Shown here: in pieces, positions 41,771-50,499 of the stretch
Numbering within the stretch: the stretch's first letter is position 1
Layout: each line of letters starts with the position of its first letter
DNA from: Wenjunlia vitaminophila DSM 41686
GTDB lineage: Bacteria; Actinomycetota; Actinomycetes; Streptomycetales; Streptomycetaceae
DNA: 64,000 nt
NCBI RefSeq assembly: GCF_000380165.1
Contig: NZ_KB904652.1
Span: forward strand, 1 to 64,000
Direction of reading: 5' to 3'
Made by a program: the position numbers and the translations under genes
Notes under the pieces: model-generated
What the model saw: the letters and a program-made list of their open reading frames with translations, nothing else
Database searches by the model: none
What the model was told of the DNA's origin: nothing

Positions 41771-42679
41771 CTAATGGGCGGCGAGGATCTCCTCCAGAAC
41801 GAACGACGCATCCGTCGGCAGGCCGTCGCCGTCGCGAACCGCTCCGGCGCAGACGACCAGGGCCTTCCAAAGCGCCCAGCCTCGTCCACGCTCCCAGGTC
41901 GCCTCGTCTACCCCTAGCCGATCGCGGAACGTGGCCCGGCTCTTGCCGGTCAGCATCGTCCAGGCGATCGACAGATCGCAGGCCGGGTCTCCGACTCCGC
42001 AGGTGCCGAAGTCGATGACGGCCGCGAGCGCACCGTCCTTCACCAGAAGGTTCCCCGAGGCCATGTCCCCGTGGAACCAGACTGGCTTACCATCCCACGA
42101 GGCTCGCAACGCCCGTTCCCAGATCTCCTCGGCGGTCTCGGTCCGGATCAGGCCGTCCAACGTCTCCAGGGCTGCCCGGGCCCACCCGTCGTAGGTCGTC
42201 AGTGGTCCGCCGCGGAACCAATTGTGCAGTCCCGGGCCCGGTCCGCCTGTCGAGTCGATCCGATGCAGGGACACGAGGAACTTCGCAAGGTGGGTAGCGA
42301 ACGCCGTCATGTCCTCGACGACGGCACGGGCCGCAGGCTCGCCACCGATCCACCGATAGACCGACCAGTTGTGCGGAAAGCTCTCATCGGGCACGCCTCT
42401 GGCCAGCGGAACCGGGACCTCCAAGGGCAACGCGGGTGCGAGCACCGGCAACCACCGGTGCTCCTTCTCCACCGCCAGCGCGTACTCCTCGGCAGTCGGT
42501 AGCCGCACCAGCATCTCGTCACCGAGGCGAAAGGTGCAGTTGTCCCAACCCTGCGCATCGACCGGCCGGACCTCAAGGCCAGACCACTGCGGGAACTGCG
42601 CGGCAATCAACCTACCCGCCACCGCGGCACCGACTGGTTTTCGGTCCGGCAACGGCAAAACCTCGGACGTCTCGTTCAT
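41771..42679 (-). CDS. Aminoglycoside-phosphotransferase-family protein
   Basis: A 302-residue APH/choline-kinase-fold protein. The catalytic loop WFHGDMASGNLLV (HGD...N) and the metal-binding DFGTCGVGDPACDL are intact. The N-terminal lobe has AQGWDNCTFRLGDEMLVRLP. The real substrate may be an antibiotic or a metabolite. I chose the ATG at 42679; no good ribosome site precedes it, and an upstream GTG (42715) is possible. It lies inside the 57-bp-repeat-bounded segment, in reverse orientation to both NlpC/P60 genes, which suggests it was acquired. Confidence 0.85.
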   Translation of the reverse strand: MNETSEVLPLPDRKPVGAAVAGRLIAAQFPQWSGLEVRPVDAQGWDNCTFRLGDEMLVRLPTAEEYALAVEKEHRWLPVLAPALPLEVPVPLARGVPDESFPHNWSVYRWIGGEPAARAVVEDMTAFATHLAKFLVSLHRIDSTGGPGPGLHNWFRGGPLTTYDGWARAALETLDGLIRTETAEEIWERALRASWDGKPVWFHGDMASGNLLVKDGALAAVIDFGTCGVGDPACDLSIAWTMLTGKSRATFRDRLGVDEATWERGRGWALWKALVVCAGAVRDGDGLPTDASFVLEEILAAH

Positions 42680-42783
42680 CGGAGGCGACCGTACGACGCC
42701 CCATCGGATCACCACAAGCGATTTCCGATCGCCCCGAACTCAGACCGGGAACTGTCCGCCCTCCCGGCCCAAGCGGCTCGAAG

Positions 42784-42840
42784 CCGTACTCCAGGCGGGG
42801 CCGGTGTCGTGTTCGCGCCCGGGCCGTGCCGGTCCCCCGT
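42784..42840 (+). repeat. 57-bp direct repeat, copy 2
   Basis: Identical to 41200-41256. Here the sequence to its left does not complete the terminator stem, so copy 1 is the one in the original context and copy 2 appears to mark the far end of the inserted or rearranged segment. Between the APH-like gene and the next gene (42680-43218) I otherwise see only this repeat and a hairpin at 42940-42980. Confidence 0.85.
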
Positions 42841-42939
42841 CGCCGGAGGGATGGTGACGGGCCGTCGGACGGCCGGGCGGTAGGTCCCGCACCCGGCCGC
42901 ACCCACACGAGTGAACGAAGGGGCCGGCGTGTTGCCGCA

Positions 42940-42980
42940 CACCCCTGATGACCTGCGTAGAAGACCGGTCATCAGAGGTG
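42940..42980. other. Inverted repeat upstream of the second NlpC/P60 gene
   Basis: CACCCCTGATGACC (42940-42953) pairs with GGTCATCAGAGGTG (42967-42980) with one internal mismatch and a 13-nt loop. It lies about 240 bp before the gene start. It could be an operator, a terminator of incoming transcripts, or a leader structure. Confidence 0.45.
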
Positions 42981-43218
42981 CTCTCGGCAAGGGGTGCTTT
43001 TGTCGCTCCCGGCGGCCTGGCTAGTGTCTGCCCCGCAGCTCCGCGTAGTCGACCGCCCACCCAGGGTGATCACGCGGGGGAACCGCCGAATCCCGGTGGC
43101 GGTCCGACGGGGAACCACGACCGGGGACGGGAGCAACGACCGGGGCCGGGAGTACCGGCCGCGTCCCGGACGGGGACTCCCGGCAGGCGGCTGCACGGAG
43201 TGAAGGAGTCGGCTCCTC

Positions 43219-44322
43219 GTGGCGTCGCACCGTCGTTCCCCGCAGCAGAACGCGACACGGGCGGCCCCGCTCGCCGTCGCCGCGGCAGGCCTGGCCACCG
43301 CCGCCATGATGTCGTTGACCTCGGCACCCTCCGCCGGCGCCGCACCACGGCAGGACGCCGACGAGGTCCGGACAGAGGTGGAACGGCTCTACGTCCAGGC
43401 GGAGGCCGCGACCGAGAAGTACAACGCGGCCAGGGAGCGCCAACAACGCTCCCAGCGGAGGGTCAACCAGCTCCAGGACCAGGTCGCCAGGGGCCAGGCC
43501 AGGACGAACCGGCTGCGCAGCAGCATCGGGTCCCTGGCCACGGCCCAGTACCGGCAGGACGCGGTCGATCCCGGTCTGCAACTGATGCTCTCCTCCGAGC
43601 CCGACGAGTACCTCAGGCGGGCCGCGGTGCTGTACCGGGTCGGCCTCCTGCAGACCGGTGAACTGAGGCGGATGCGGCAGGCCCAGCGCGCCCTGGACCA
43701 GCGGCGCCAGGAGACCGCGGACGAGCTCGCCGAGCTCCAGCGGACCAGGTCCGAACTCGCCCGGCACAAGCGGACCGTGCAACGCCGGCTGGCCGCCGCC
43801 CGGCGGCTGCTCAACACCCTCACCGCCAGGGAACGCGCCGCCGCGCTGCGCCGCTCCGCGTCGCACGACGCGGTCGCCGCCCCCCAGCCCGGGGCCGGAC
43901 CGGTCGCGCGTCCGCGCCCCGCCCGCCCGGCGGAGCCCCCCACCGAGGCGGAGCCGCCCACCGACTCGGCGTCCTCGGCCCGCGCCGCGGCGGCCGTCGC
44001 CGCGGCGTACCGTGCCCTGGGCGCCCCGTACAGCTGGGCCAGTGCGGGGCCGCACGCCTTCGACTGCTCCGGCCTCACCTACTGGGCGTACCAGCAGGCG
44101 GGGGTGACCATCCCCCGGACCTCCCAGGGCCAGCTCTCCGCCGGCCGCCGCGTCCCGCTCTCCCAGGCCCGCCCGGGGGACCTGGTCGTCTACCGCGCCG
44201 ACGCCAGCCACGTCGCGATGTACGTGGGGAACGGACAGGTCATCCACGCCCCCCACCCGGGGGAGCGGGTCAGGTTCGACCCGGTGGACATGATGCCGGT
44301 CAACGCGGTGGTCCGGGTCTGA
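43219..44322 (+). CDS. Secreted NlpC/P60 peptidoglycan endopeptidase, second paralogue
   Basis: A 367-residue paralogue of the protein at 40109, with the same architecture. It starts VASHRR at a GTG 10 nt after AAGGAG, then a signal peptide (about 12-42, ending SAGAAP), coiled coil (about 50-215, here rich in R instead of K), Pro/Ala linker (about 222-255), and NlpC/P60 domain. Catalytic Cys is in AFDCSGLTYW, His in SHVAMYVGN and IHAPHPG. The two proteins are clearly a duplicated pair. Unlike its neighbour it has no recognisable c-di-AMP aptamer in its leader (43010-43200). Confidence 0.92.
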   Translation: MASHRRSPQQNATRAAPLAVAAAGLATAAMMSLTSAPSAGAAPRQDADEVRTEVERLYVQAEAATEKYNAARERQQRSQRRVNQLQDQVARGQARTNRLRSSIGSLATAQYRQDAVDPGLQLMLSSEPDEYLRRAAVLYRVGLLQTGELRRMRQAQRALDQRRQETADELAELQRTRSELARHKRTVQRRLAAARRLLNTLTARERAAALRRSASHDAVAAPQPGAGPVARPRPARPAEPPTEAEPPTDSASSARAAAAVAAAYRALGAPYSWASAGPHAFDCSGLTYWAYQQAGVTIPRTSQGQLSAGRRVPLSQARPGDLVVYRADASHVAMYVGNGQVIHAPHPGERVRFDPVDMMPVNAVVRV

Positions 44323-44362
44323 CGCCCGCCCCCGGCCGTGCCGGGCGACCCCGGCCCGACCG

Positions 44363-44368
44363 TAGGAT
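44363..44368 (+). promoter_or_regulatory. -10 box for a probably leaderless transcript
   Basis: TAGGAT ends 6 nt before the GTG start at 44375, so transcription would begin at the start codon itself. No ribosome binding site is visible. Confidence 0.5.
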
Positions 44369-44374
44369 CGACGG

Positions 44375-45598
44375 GTGCCTGGCGCGGCGGAGACGAGGCG
44401 GCGACACCCGGCCCGGACGCTGCTGGCGCTCGGTGTCCTGGTGGCGCTCGCCGCTGCCGCCTGGCTGGCCCTGCCGGTCGGCCCGCGGGGGGCCCGGAGC
44501 GGGGAGCCGGACCGTGACCGGGCCGCGGTCGCCGAGGTGCTGCGCCACCGCGCCGACGCGGTCCTCGACCGGGACCGCCAGGCGTACCTGCGCCAGATCG
44601 ACCTGGAACGGAAGGCGTTCCGCGCCGCGGAGGACCGGCGGTTCACCAACCTGCGCGAGGTGCCACTGGCCTCGTTCGGCTACCGGCTGCTGGACACCGA
44701 GCCGGCCGGGGACGGCCGGACCCGCGCCACCGCCGAACTGCGCTACCGGTTGCGGGGGCACGACGACCGGCCGGTCACCGGGGCCGAGGAGTTCCTGCTC
44801 ACGGAGCGGGCCGGCCGCCTGCGGATCAGCGCGGACCGCGGCGGCACCGCGCAGTTGTGGGACTTCGGTCCGGTGCGCGCGGTCCGCGGGGAGCACGGCC
44901 TGGTCCTCGGTCTCGGTGACCGCGGGACGCTGGCCGCCCGCGCCGCGGAGGCCGACCGGGCGGTGTCCGCGGTGCGGCAGGTGTGGCACGACGGCTGGGA
45001 CGGCACCGTGGTGCTGCTCGTCCCCGGAACGTCGCGGCAGATGACCGCACTCCTCGGGGTGCCCGAGGGGACGTACCGGGACATCGCCGCGGTCACCACC
45101 GCCGAGCTCCGGCACGGCTCGGCCGCGCCCGCCGACCGGGTGGTCGTCAACCCCGACGCGTTCGACCGCCTCAGTGCCTTCGGCCGGCAGGCGGTGCTCA
45201 CCCACGAGACCACCCACGTCGCCACCCGCCGCGGGACGGGCCCCGCCACGCCGCTGTGGCTGTCGGAGGGGTTCGCCGACTGGGTGGCGTACCGTGACAG
45301 CGGGCGTTCCCCCCGGGAGATCGCCCCCGAGCTGCGCCGGGACGTCCTGGCCGGCCGGGCCCCCGGGCGTCTCCCGGCCGACGCGGACTTCGCGCCGGAC
45401 GCCGCCGGGCTCGCCCAGAGCTACCAGACGGCCTGGCTGGCGTGCCGGTTGATCGCCGAGGAGTACGGGCAGGACCGACTGGTGGAGCTCTACCGGACAC
45501 CGGGCGACACCGACGCCAGGACCCGCCGGGTCCTGGGGACCGGGTACGACGACTTCCTCCGGCGCTGGCGCGACTACCTGGAACGGGAACTGCGTTGA
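44375..45598 (+). CDS. Exported zinc-metallopeptidase-like protein (HExxH)
   Basis: A 407-residue protein with an N-terminal membrane anchor or signal (about 15-33, LLALGVLVALAAAAWLAL), a middle domain (about 50-165) resembling a SnoaL/NTF2-like or Tim44-like fold, and a C-terminal gluzincin domain with HETTH (in VLTHETTHVATR) and the third ligand glutamate in LSEGFADWVAYR. The proteolytic target is unknown. The GTG start has TAGGAT 6 nt upstream (leaderless). The stop overlaps the TTG start of the next gene by 4 nt, so the two peptidases are translationally coupled. Confidence 0.85.
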   Translation: MPGAAETRRRHPARTLLALGVLVALAAAAWLALPVGPRGARSGEPDRDRAAVAEVLRHRADAVLDRDRQAYLRQIDLERKAFRAAEDRRFTNLREVPLASFGYRLLDTEPAGDGRTRATAELRYRLRGHDDRPVTGAEEFLLTERAGRLRISADRGGTAQLWDFGPVRAVRGEHGLVLGLGDRGTLAARAAEADRAVSAVRQVWHDGWDGTVVLLVPGTSRQMTALLGVPEGTYRDIAAVTTAELRHGSAAPADRVVVNPDAFDRLSAFGRQAVLTHETTHVATRRGTGPATPLWLSEGFADWVAYRDSGRSPREIAPELRRDVLAGRAPGRLPADADFAPDAAGLAQSYQTAWLACRLIAEEYGQDRLVELYRTPGDTDARTRRVLGTGYDDFLRRWRDYLERELR

Positions 45599-46893
45599 CC
45601 ACCGACGACACCACCCACCGCACCCCTGGCCACCGCACCTCCGGCCACCGCACGCCCGGCCAGCGTGACCAGGGCCAGCACGACCACGGGTGCGCCGCCC
45701 CCGACCGGCGGGACCGGGAACCCGCGGGCGGCTCCCCGCCCCCCGGGGAGCACGGTGCCGCGGGCGACTTCACCGCCGAGGAGGTACGGCGCGGCAGGGC
45801 GCTGCGCCGCGCCCAGTGGCCGCCGGTGCTCGCCGGCCGCGCGGTGTGGCTGGCGGTCCTGCTCGGCCTCGGCCTGAGTCCCGCGGGGGAGGAGCTGGTG
45901 AGCGCGGCACCCGGCGCCTGGTGGGTCGAGGCCGCCGTGGGCACGGTGGGCCTGGTGCTGCTCGGGCAGGCCGTGCGGCTGCCGTTCAGCGCCCGGGTCC
46001 GGGTGGTGCGGCACAGGTTCGGCCTGGTCACCCAGGGCTGGGCCGGTTGGTGGGCGGACGTGCTGCGCGGGCTGCTGATCACCCTGCCGCTCGCGGTGGC
46101 CGTGGTCGTCGGTGTCTACGCCCTGGCCAGGGCCCTGCCCGACACGTGGTGGGTGGTGGCCGCGGCCGCGGCCGCGGTGCTCTCGGTGCTGCTGTCCTGG
46201 CTGGCTCCGGTCCTGCTGGAGCCGGTGTTCAACCGGTTCACCCCGATGCCGCAGGGGGAGCTGCGCACCGAGCTGCTCCGGCTCGCTGAGCGGGACGGCA
46301 TCCCGGTCCGGGACGTCCTGGTGGCCGACGCCTCCCGACGCACCTCGGCGCTCAACGCCTACGTGTCCGGTTTCGGGGCCACCCGTCGCGTCGTCGTCCA
46401 CGACACCCTGCTGACCGCCGCGGAACCCGAGGAGGTGACGCTGGTGGTGGCCCACGAACTCGGCCACGTCAAACACCGTGACGTTCCCCGGGGCACCGCC
46501 CTCGGGGCGCTCGGCGCCGCGGCCGGGGTGTGCCTGCTGGCGGCGGCGACGCGCTGGGAACCGTTGCTCGACCTCGCCGGGGTGGACCGCTTCCAGGACC
46601 CCGGCTCACTGGTGCTGCTGGCTGCCCTCGCCTCGACGTCCGCCGCCCTCGCCGGCCCCGTCGGCTGTGCGGTGAGCCGCCGGGTCGAGTCCCGGGCCGA
46701 CCGGCACGCCCTCGAGCTCACCGGGGACCCGGACCGGTTCATCGCGATGCAGCGCCGGCTGTCCGTGTCCAACGTGGCCGACGTGGACCCGCCCCGGCTG
46801 CTCCACGCCCTGTTCGGCACCCACCCCAGCGCCACCCAGCGCATCGCCGCGGCCCGGGCGTTCGCCGCCCGCGGGTCCGCCGGGCCCCGTTGA
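45595..46893 (+). CDS. M48-family membrane metallopeptidase (CAAX-protease/HtpX-like)
   Basis: A 432-residue integral membrane peptidase. The N-terminus (about 1-60) is hydrophilic, with a tandem motif of TPGHR-like units encoded by 15-bp DNA repeats. It is followed by four to five membrane helices and the catalytic VVAHELGHVKHRD (HExxH) near residue 285, with the third ligand in SRRVESRADRHAL. I chose the TTG at 45595, which overlaps the preceding stop (TTGA). It probably degrades membrane or misfolded proteins. Confidence 0.88.
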   Translation: MTTDDTTHRTPGHRTSGHRTPGQRDQGQHDHGCAAPDRRDREPAGGSPPPGEHGAAGDFTAEEVRRGRALRRAQWPPVLAGRAVWLAVLLGLGLSPAGEELVSAAPGAWWVEAAVGTVGLVLLGQAVRLPFSARVRVVRHRFGLVTQGWAGWWADVLRGLLITLPLAVAVVVGVYALARALPDTWWVVAAAAAAVLSVLLSWLAPVLLEPVFNRFTPMPQGELRTELLRLAERDGIPVRDVLVADASRRTSALNAYVSGFGATRRVVVHDTLLTAAEPEEVTLVVAHELGHVKHRDVPRGTALGALGAAAGVCLLAAATRWEPLLDLAGVDRFQDPGSLVLLAALASTSAALAGPVGCAVSRRVESRADRHALELTGDPDRFIAMQRRLSVSNVADVDPPRLLHALFGTHPSATQRIAAARAFAARGSAGPR

Positions 46894-46914
46894 GCACCGT
46901 GGGGCCGGGCACGG

Positions 46915-48111
46915 TCAGACGGCCCACTTCCAGACCGTGAGCAGGTAGGCCCCGTACCAGGTGCCGAAGAGGGCCAGCACCACCAGGACCGTCACCGCGA
47001 CCCTGGTCCTGGCCCGGGCCAGGGCCACCGCCAGGGGCAGCAGCGCCAGCAGCGCGGGGACCAGCAGCCGGGGCTTGGAGTGGTAGTAGTTGGTCTGTCC
47101 CACGGTGAGGCCGATCACCAGCAGCCCGTAGACGACCAGCGGTGGCCAGACCCGGTCCATGATCGTCAACGCTGACCCGAGCAGCGCCGCGCAGATCAGC
47201 ATCACGGTGCTGACGGCCACCCAGCCGTCGCCGTGCCGCAGGGTGTCGCCGAAGAACCGGAGCGTGGCCCTCCCCCAGTCCCAGTGGGTCTGCCAGCCCG
47301 CCTCCTGGATCGCGGTCCAGCCGTCCAGCCGGCCGGTGCGGTGCGCCACCCACAGCAGGTACGCCGGGACCCCGGCCGCCCCCAGGGCGCAGCCGGCCAC
47401 CGCCCGCCACACCACGCGGCGTCGCCGCCACATCGCCAGGCCGGCGGCGACCGCGAGCGCGGCGGCGACCGCCACCGCGGTGGACCGGGTGAGCCCGGCC
47501 AGCAGGCCCAGGAGCCCCGCGGTCAGCCACGCCTCGCGGTGCGCGGCGAGCAGCGCGCCGGCCGCCAGCGCGAGGAACAGCCCCTCGGTGTACGCCATGG
47601 ACAGCGACAACGCCATGGGCTGCACGCACACCAGCACGCTCAGCACCAGACCGACCCGGTGGTCGTACAACCGGCGCCCCAGGTGGTACACGACCACCGC
47701 GGCGCAGGCCGCCGCCACCCGGGACACCACCAGGGCGGCCGTCCCGTGGCCCAGCCCGGTCAGGTCGTGCACGAGCCGGACCAGCCCCGGGTACAGGGGG
47801 AAGAACGCCAGCGTGCTGCCGGACAGGGTGCCGTCGTCGTGGTACTCCAGGCCGTCCGGGTAGCCGTTCCGGGCCACGTCCACGTACCACTGCCCGTCCC
47901 AGGACAGCAGCTTGTCGCGCACCCCGTCCTGGCTGTCGGGCGGGATCATCCACCACAGCACGAGGAACTGGAGCCCCACGGTCGCCGCGTGCGCGGCCAA
48001 CGGCACCCACACCCCGCGCCACCGGTGGCGGCGCCCGGGGCGCGCACGCGCGGGCCTGGGCACGGCGCCAACCGGCCGGAACGACCGCACACGGTCCTGC
48101 AGGCTGCTCAC
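46915..48111 (-). CDS. PIG-V-type mannosyltransferase, multi-pass membrane protein
   Basis: A 398-residue GT-C-fold glycosyltransferase with about ten membrane helices. After a basic N-terminus and the first helix, the first outer loop contains SWDGQWYVDVARNGYP, the hallmark WDxxWY motif with the catalytic Asp of PIG-V/GPI-mannosyltransferase-II-like proteins, followed by AFFPLYPGLV. These enzymes use polyprenyl-phosphate mannose on the outer face of the membrane. GTG start at 48111. Convergent with the M48 peptidase gene. Confidence 0.85.
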   Translation of the reverse strand: MSSLQDRVRSFRPVGAVPRPARARPGRRHRWRGVWVPLAAHAATVGLQFLVLWWMIPPDSQDGVRDKLLSWDGQWYVDVARNGYPDGLEYHDDGTLSGSTLAFFPLYPGLVRLVHDLTGLGHGTAALVVSRVAAACAAVVVYHLGRRLYDHRVGLVLSVLVCVQPMALSLSMAYTEGLFLALAAGALLAAHREAWLTAGLLGLLAGLTRSTAVAVAAALAVAAGLAMWRRRRVVWRAVAGCALGAAGVPAYLLWVAHRTGRLDGWTAIQEAGWQTHWDWGRATLRFFGDTLRHGDGWVAVSTVMLICAALLGSALTIMDRVWPPLVVYGLLVIGLTVGQTNYYHSKPRLLVPALLALLPLAVALARARTRVAVTVLVVLALFGTWYGAYLLTVWKWAV

Positions 48112-48219
48112 GGTTCCCGCCGGTACGTCAGGGTGTGGACTGGAAGGCGATCCTACGGGAGCCCCCGCGCGGCCGGGCCCGGGGCTACGCCGCCGGCCGC
48201 CCCCGTCGGTGGGCCCGGC

Positions 48220-49494
48220 TCACGCTGCCCCCACGGCCCCCAGCGAACGACGGGCCACCAGTGCCGCGTTGAGGTGCTGGAGGTCCCCGGGACGCGCGGG
48301 GCTCAGACCGGTGAGCTGGGTGATGCGCCGGACGCGGTAGTCCACCGTGTTCGGGTGCACGCACAGGGCGGCGGCCGTGGCCCGCCGGTCGAGGCCGTGG
48401 TCGAGGTAGGTCTCCAGGGTGTCCAGGAGCTCCGGTTTGCGTTCCAGCGGCGCGAGCAGCAGCGCCAACCCGTGCAGCGCCTCCGTCGGTCGGCTGAGCT
48501 GGTAGTCGAGGAGCACGTCGGCCAGCCGGTACAGACCCGGTGGACGCCCCGTGGAGCGCACCAGCTCCACGATCTCCCTGCTGCGGGCGACCGCGTGGGG
48601 GACGCTCTCCGGTTCGGCGACCTCCGCCGCACCGGTGATGGGCACCGCGGCGGCCTCGGCGGTCCTGCCCACCAGCGCGCACAGCGCCTCCCAGGGGGGC
48701 GCGGCGACCACGGGGAGCAGGGCGGTGCCGCCCTCGCTGTCGAACGAGGTGAGCGCGGGCTCGCCCACGTACTGGTCGAGGACCGCTCGAACCCGTCTGA
48801 TCTTCCGGCGGGCGGCGATGCGGGCGCCCGGTTCGGGACCGGTCTCGTCCGGGTGCGGACCCAGGGCGAGGGTCAGCACCACGTAACACGGGGCGGGGCG
48901 CGCGGTGGTGCGCCGGTCCGTCGGCTCGCCGGCGAGGAGCGCGGTCATCAGGGCGTGGCGGCCGTTGTTCTCCTGGCTGTCCAGAATCCGTGTGGCCTCG
49001 AGGAACGCGGCGCTGACCGCCGAGGTCAACTGCCGTTGCAGCACCATGATGAGGCGGACGACCTCGCGCACGTCGGCGAGTTCGTCCGGGCGGGCGTCGG
49101 CGGAGACCTCGTCCCAGCACATCGCCATGCCGAGCTGGTACGCGGTGAGGATGGCGTCCAGGGGGACGCCCTCCTCGGCGCGTTGGGCCGCGGAGTCGCG
49201 CTGCTGGCCCAGTTCGGCGTGGGTGGCGGCGCGGCGGTGCTCCAGGACGTCGGCGACGAGCCGCAGGTTGTGCTGGACGATGTCGGCGATGTCCCCGGAC
49301 ACCTCCTCGCCCGGCAGCCCCGCGTAGACGGGCAGTTCGGCGAGCAGCCGGTCCACCACACGCCTGGTCAGGGCCGGGGCTCTGGACCGGAGGTAGGGAG
49401 CGACCGGTCGGCCGCCGATCCGCAGCGGCGCATCGGCCTCGGTGTCCCCCGCTCCTTTGTGACTCGTCACAGAAGCTCCCGCGGAACTCTTCAT
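48220..49494 (-). CDS. PucR/CdaR-type helix-turn-helix regulator
   Basis: A 424-residue regulator. The N-terminal half (about 25-170) is an all-helical RsbR/RskA-like sensor region (AYQLGMAMCWDEVS). A GGDEF-like degenerate middle (about 190-290) follows. The C-terminal PucR helix-turn-helix ends with the diagnostic ALCVHPNTVDYRVRRITQLTG. I use ATG 49494; a GTG at 49470 has a better ribosome site (GGGAG, 5-nt spacing). It is divergent from the SGNH esterase gene by about 90 bp and likely regulates it or itself; a TGTGAC/GTCACA palindrome lies at 49458. Confidence 0.85.
   Translation of the reverse strand: MKSSAGASVTSHKGAGDTEADAPLRIGGRPVAPYLRSRAPALTRRVVDRLLAELPVYAGLPGEEVSGDIADIVQHNLRLVADVLEHRRAATHAELGQQRDSAAQRAEEGVPLDAILTAYQLGMAMCWDEVSADARPDELADVREVVRLIMVLQRQLTSAVSAAFLEATRILDSQENNGRHALMTALLAGEPTDRRTTARPAPCYVVLTLALGPHPDETGPEPGARIAARRKIRRVRAVLDQYVGEPALTSFDSEGGTALLPVVAAPPWEALCALVGRTAEAAAVPITGAAEVAEPESVPHAVARSREIVELVRSTGRPPGLYRLADVLLDYQLSRPTEALHGLALLLAPLERKPELLDTLETYLDHGLDRRATAAALCVHPNTVDYRVRRITQLTGLSPARPGDLQHLNAALVARRSLGAVGAA
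49458..49471. promoter_or_regulatory. Palindrome near the PucR-type regulator start
   Basis: TGTGAC-TC-GTCACA has perfect 6-bp arms. It overlaps the alternative GTG start of the regulator and lies 110 bp from the SGNH esterase start, so it is a candidate autoregulatory site. Spacing differs from a Crp site (2 bp between TGTGAC and GTCACA). Confidence 0.35.
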
Positions 49495-49580
49495 TACCGA
49501 CCAGTTAACCCGGGCGCCCCGAGTCTGCACGATATTCGGCAGCACAGTCCACCCTGCCGTGACAGCAGACAGGAGCCGCA

Positions 49581-50492
49581 GTGCACTCTCCCCACAGCAA
49601 GAAGACCTCCACGGGACGTCGTCGACTGGCCGGGGCCGCGCTGGGAGTGGCCGCGCTGGCGGGCACCGTCGTGGGCGCCGCCTCGTCCCCCGCCACCGCG
49701 GAGGCCGCCGACCGGCAGGTCTACGTGGCCCTCGGTGACTCGATGGCCTCCGCCCCGCTGGTGACGCCCATCACCGGCCCGATCGCCTGCGGGCGGTCCG
49801 AACGCAACTACGCGCACCTGCTCGCCGCGCAGCTCCAGGTGGACGAGTTCCGCGACGTCACCTGTAGCGGCGCCGACACCAAGGACATGACCGAGCCGCA
49901 GAAGCTGTCCCTGGCCGGCGTGGACATGGGCACCGCCCCTCCGCAGTTCGACGCGCTCAGCTCGGACACCACGCTGGTGACGCTCACCATCGGCGGCAAC
50001 GACGCCGGTCTGGTCGGGGTCGCCCAGGACTGCATGGAACTCAACCCGTTCGCCAGTCCCTGCAAGAACGACTTCGTCAAGGACGGCGTGGACACCATCG
50101 CCCAGCGCGTGGACGCGTCAGGGCCGAAGATCGGTGCCGTGCTCGACGGCATCCACCAGCGCGCCCCGCAGGCCCGGGTCCTGGTCACCGGGTACGGCGA
50201 GTACATCAAGCCGGGCGGCTGCTGGCCGTCGGTCCCTGTGCTCGGCAAGGACGCCGACTGGCTGCAGAGCCTGGTGGACCGGATGAACGGCGTGATCGCC
50301 ACGCAGGCCGCCGCCCACGGCGCCGAGTACGTGGACGTGCGCACCCCGAGCAAGGGGCACGACGCCTGCCAGTCGAGCGACGTGCGGTGGGTCGAGGGCT
50401 ACGTGCCCGAGAACCTCGCCGCGCCGCTGCACCCCAACGCGCTCGGCGAGGCGTCGTACGCCCGCATCATCGGCAACCGGATCGGTGGCTGA
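49581..50492 (+). CDS. Secreted SGNH/GDSL-family esterase or lipase
   Basis: A 303-residue exported hydrolase with a Tat/Sec-like signal (KKTSTGRRRL then a hydrophobic core, cleavage near AEAAD at about 43). SGNH blocks are present: GDSMAS with the nucleophile Ser54, GGND (block III), and HPNALG with the catalytic His. Six cysteines are paired in a way similar to the Streptomyces extracellular SGNH lipases. The GTG at 49581 follows CAGGAG. It is the first of three exported enzymes in a row and its stop overlaps a potential start of the next. Confidence 0.9.
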   Translation: MHSPHSKKTSTGRRRLAGAALGVAALAGTVVGAASSPATAEAADRQVYVALGDSMASAPLVTPITGPIACGRSERNYAHLLAAQLQVDEFRDVTCSGADTKDMTEPQKLSLAGVDMGTAPPQFDALSSDTTLVTLTIGGNDAGLVGVAQDCMELNPFASPCKNDFVKDGVDTIAQRVDASGPKIGAVLDGIHQRAPQARVLVTGYGEYIKPGGCWPSVPVLGKDADWLQSLVDRMNGVIATQAAAHGAEYVDVRTPSKGHDACQSSDVRWVEGYVPENLAAPLHPNALGEASYARIIGNRIGG

Positions 50493-50499
50493 ACCTCGC

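Noticed and set aside
41431-42018. 195-codon + strand frame running into the APH-like gene
   Set aside because: Only its beginning resembles a transposase; the rest is antisense to the APH-like gene, so it is treated as a pseudogene fragment.
43010-43218. Second c-di-AMP riboswitch before the NlpC/P60 paralogue
   Set aside because: The CCGTCAGC core and GGGGTGAATC block are missing; only GGGGAACC-like pieces remain.
43021-44649. 542-codon open frame on the - strand opposite the second NlpC/P60 gene
   Set aside because: Shadow of a gene with intact catalytic motifs on the + strand.
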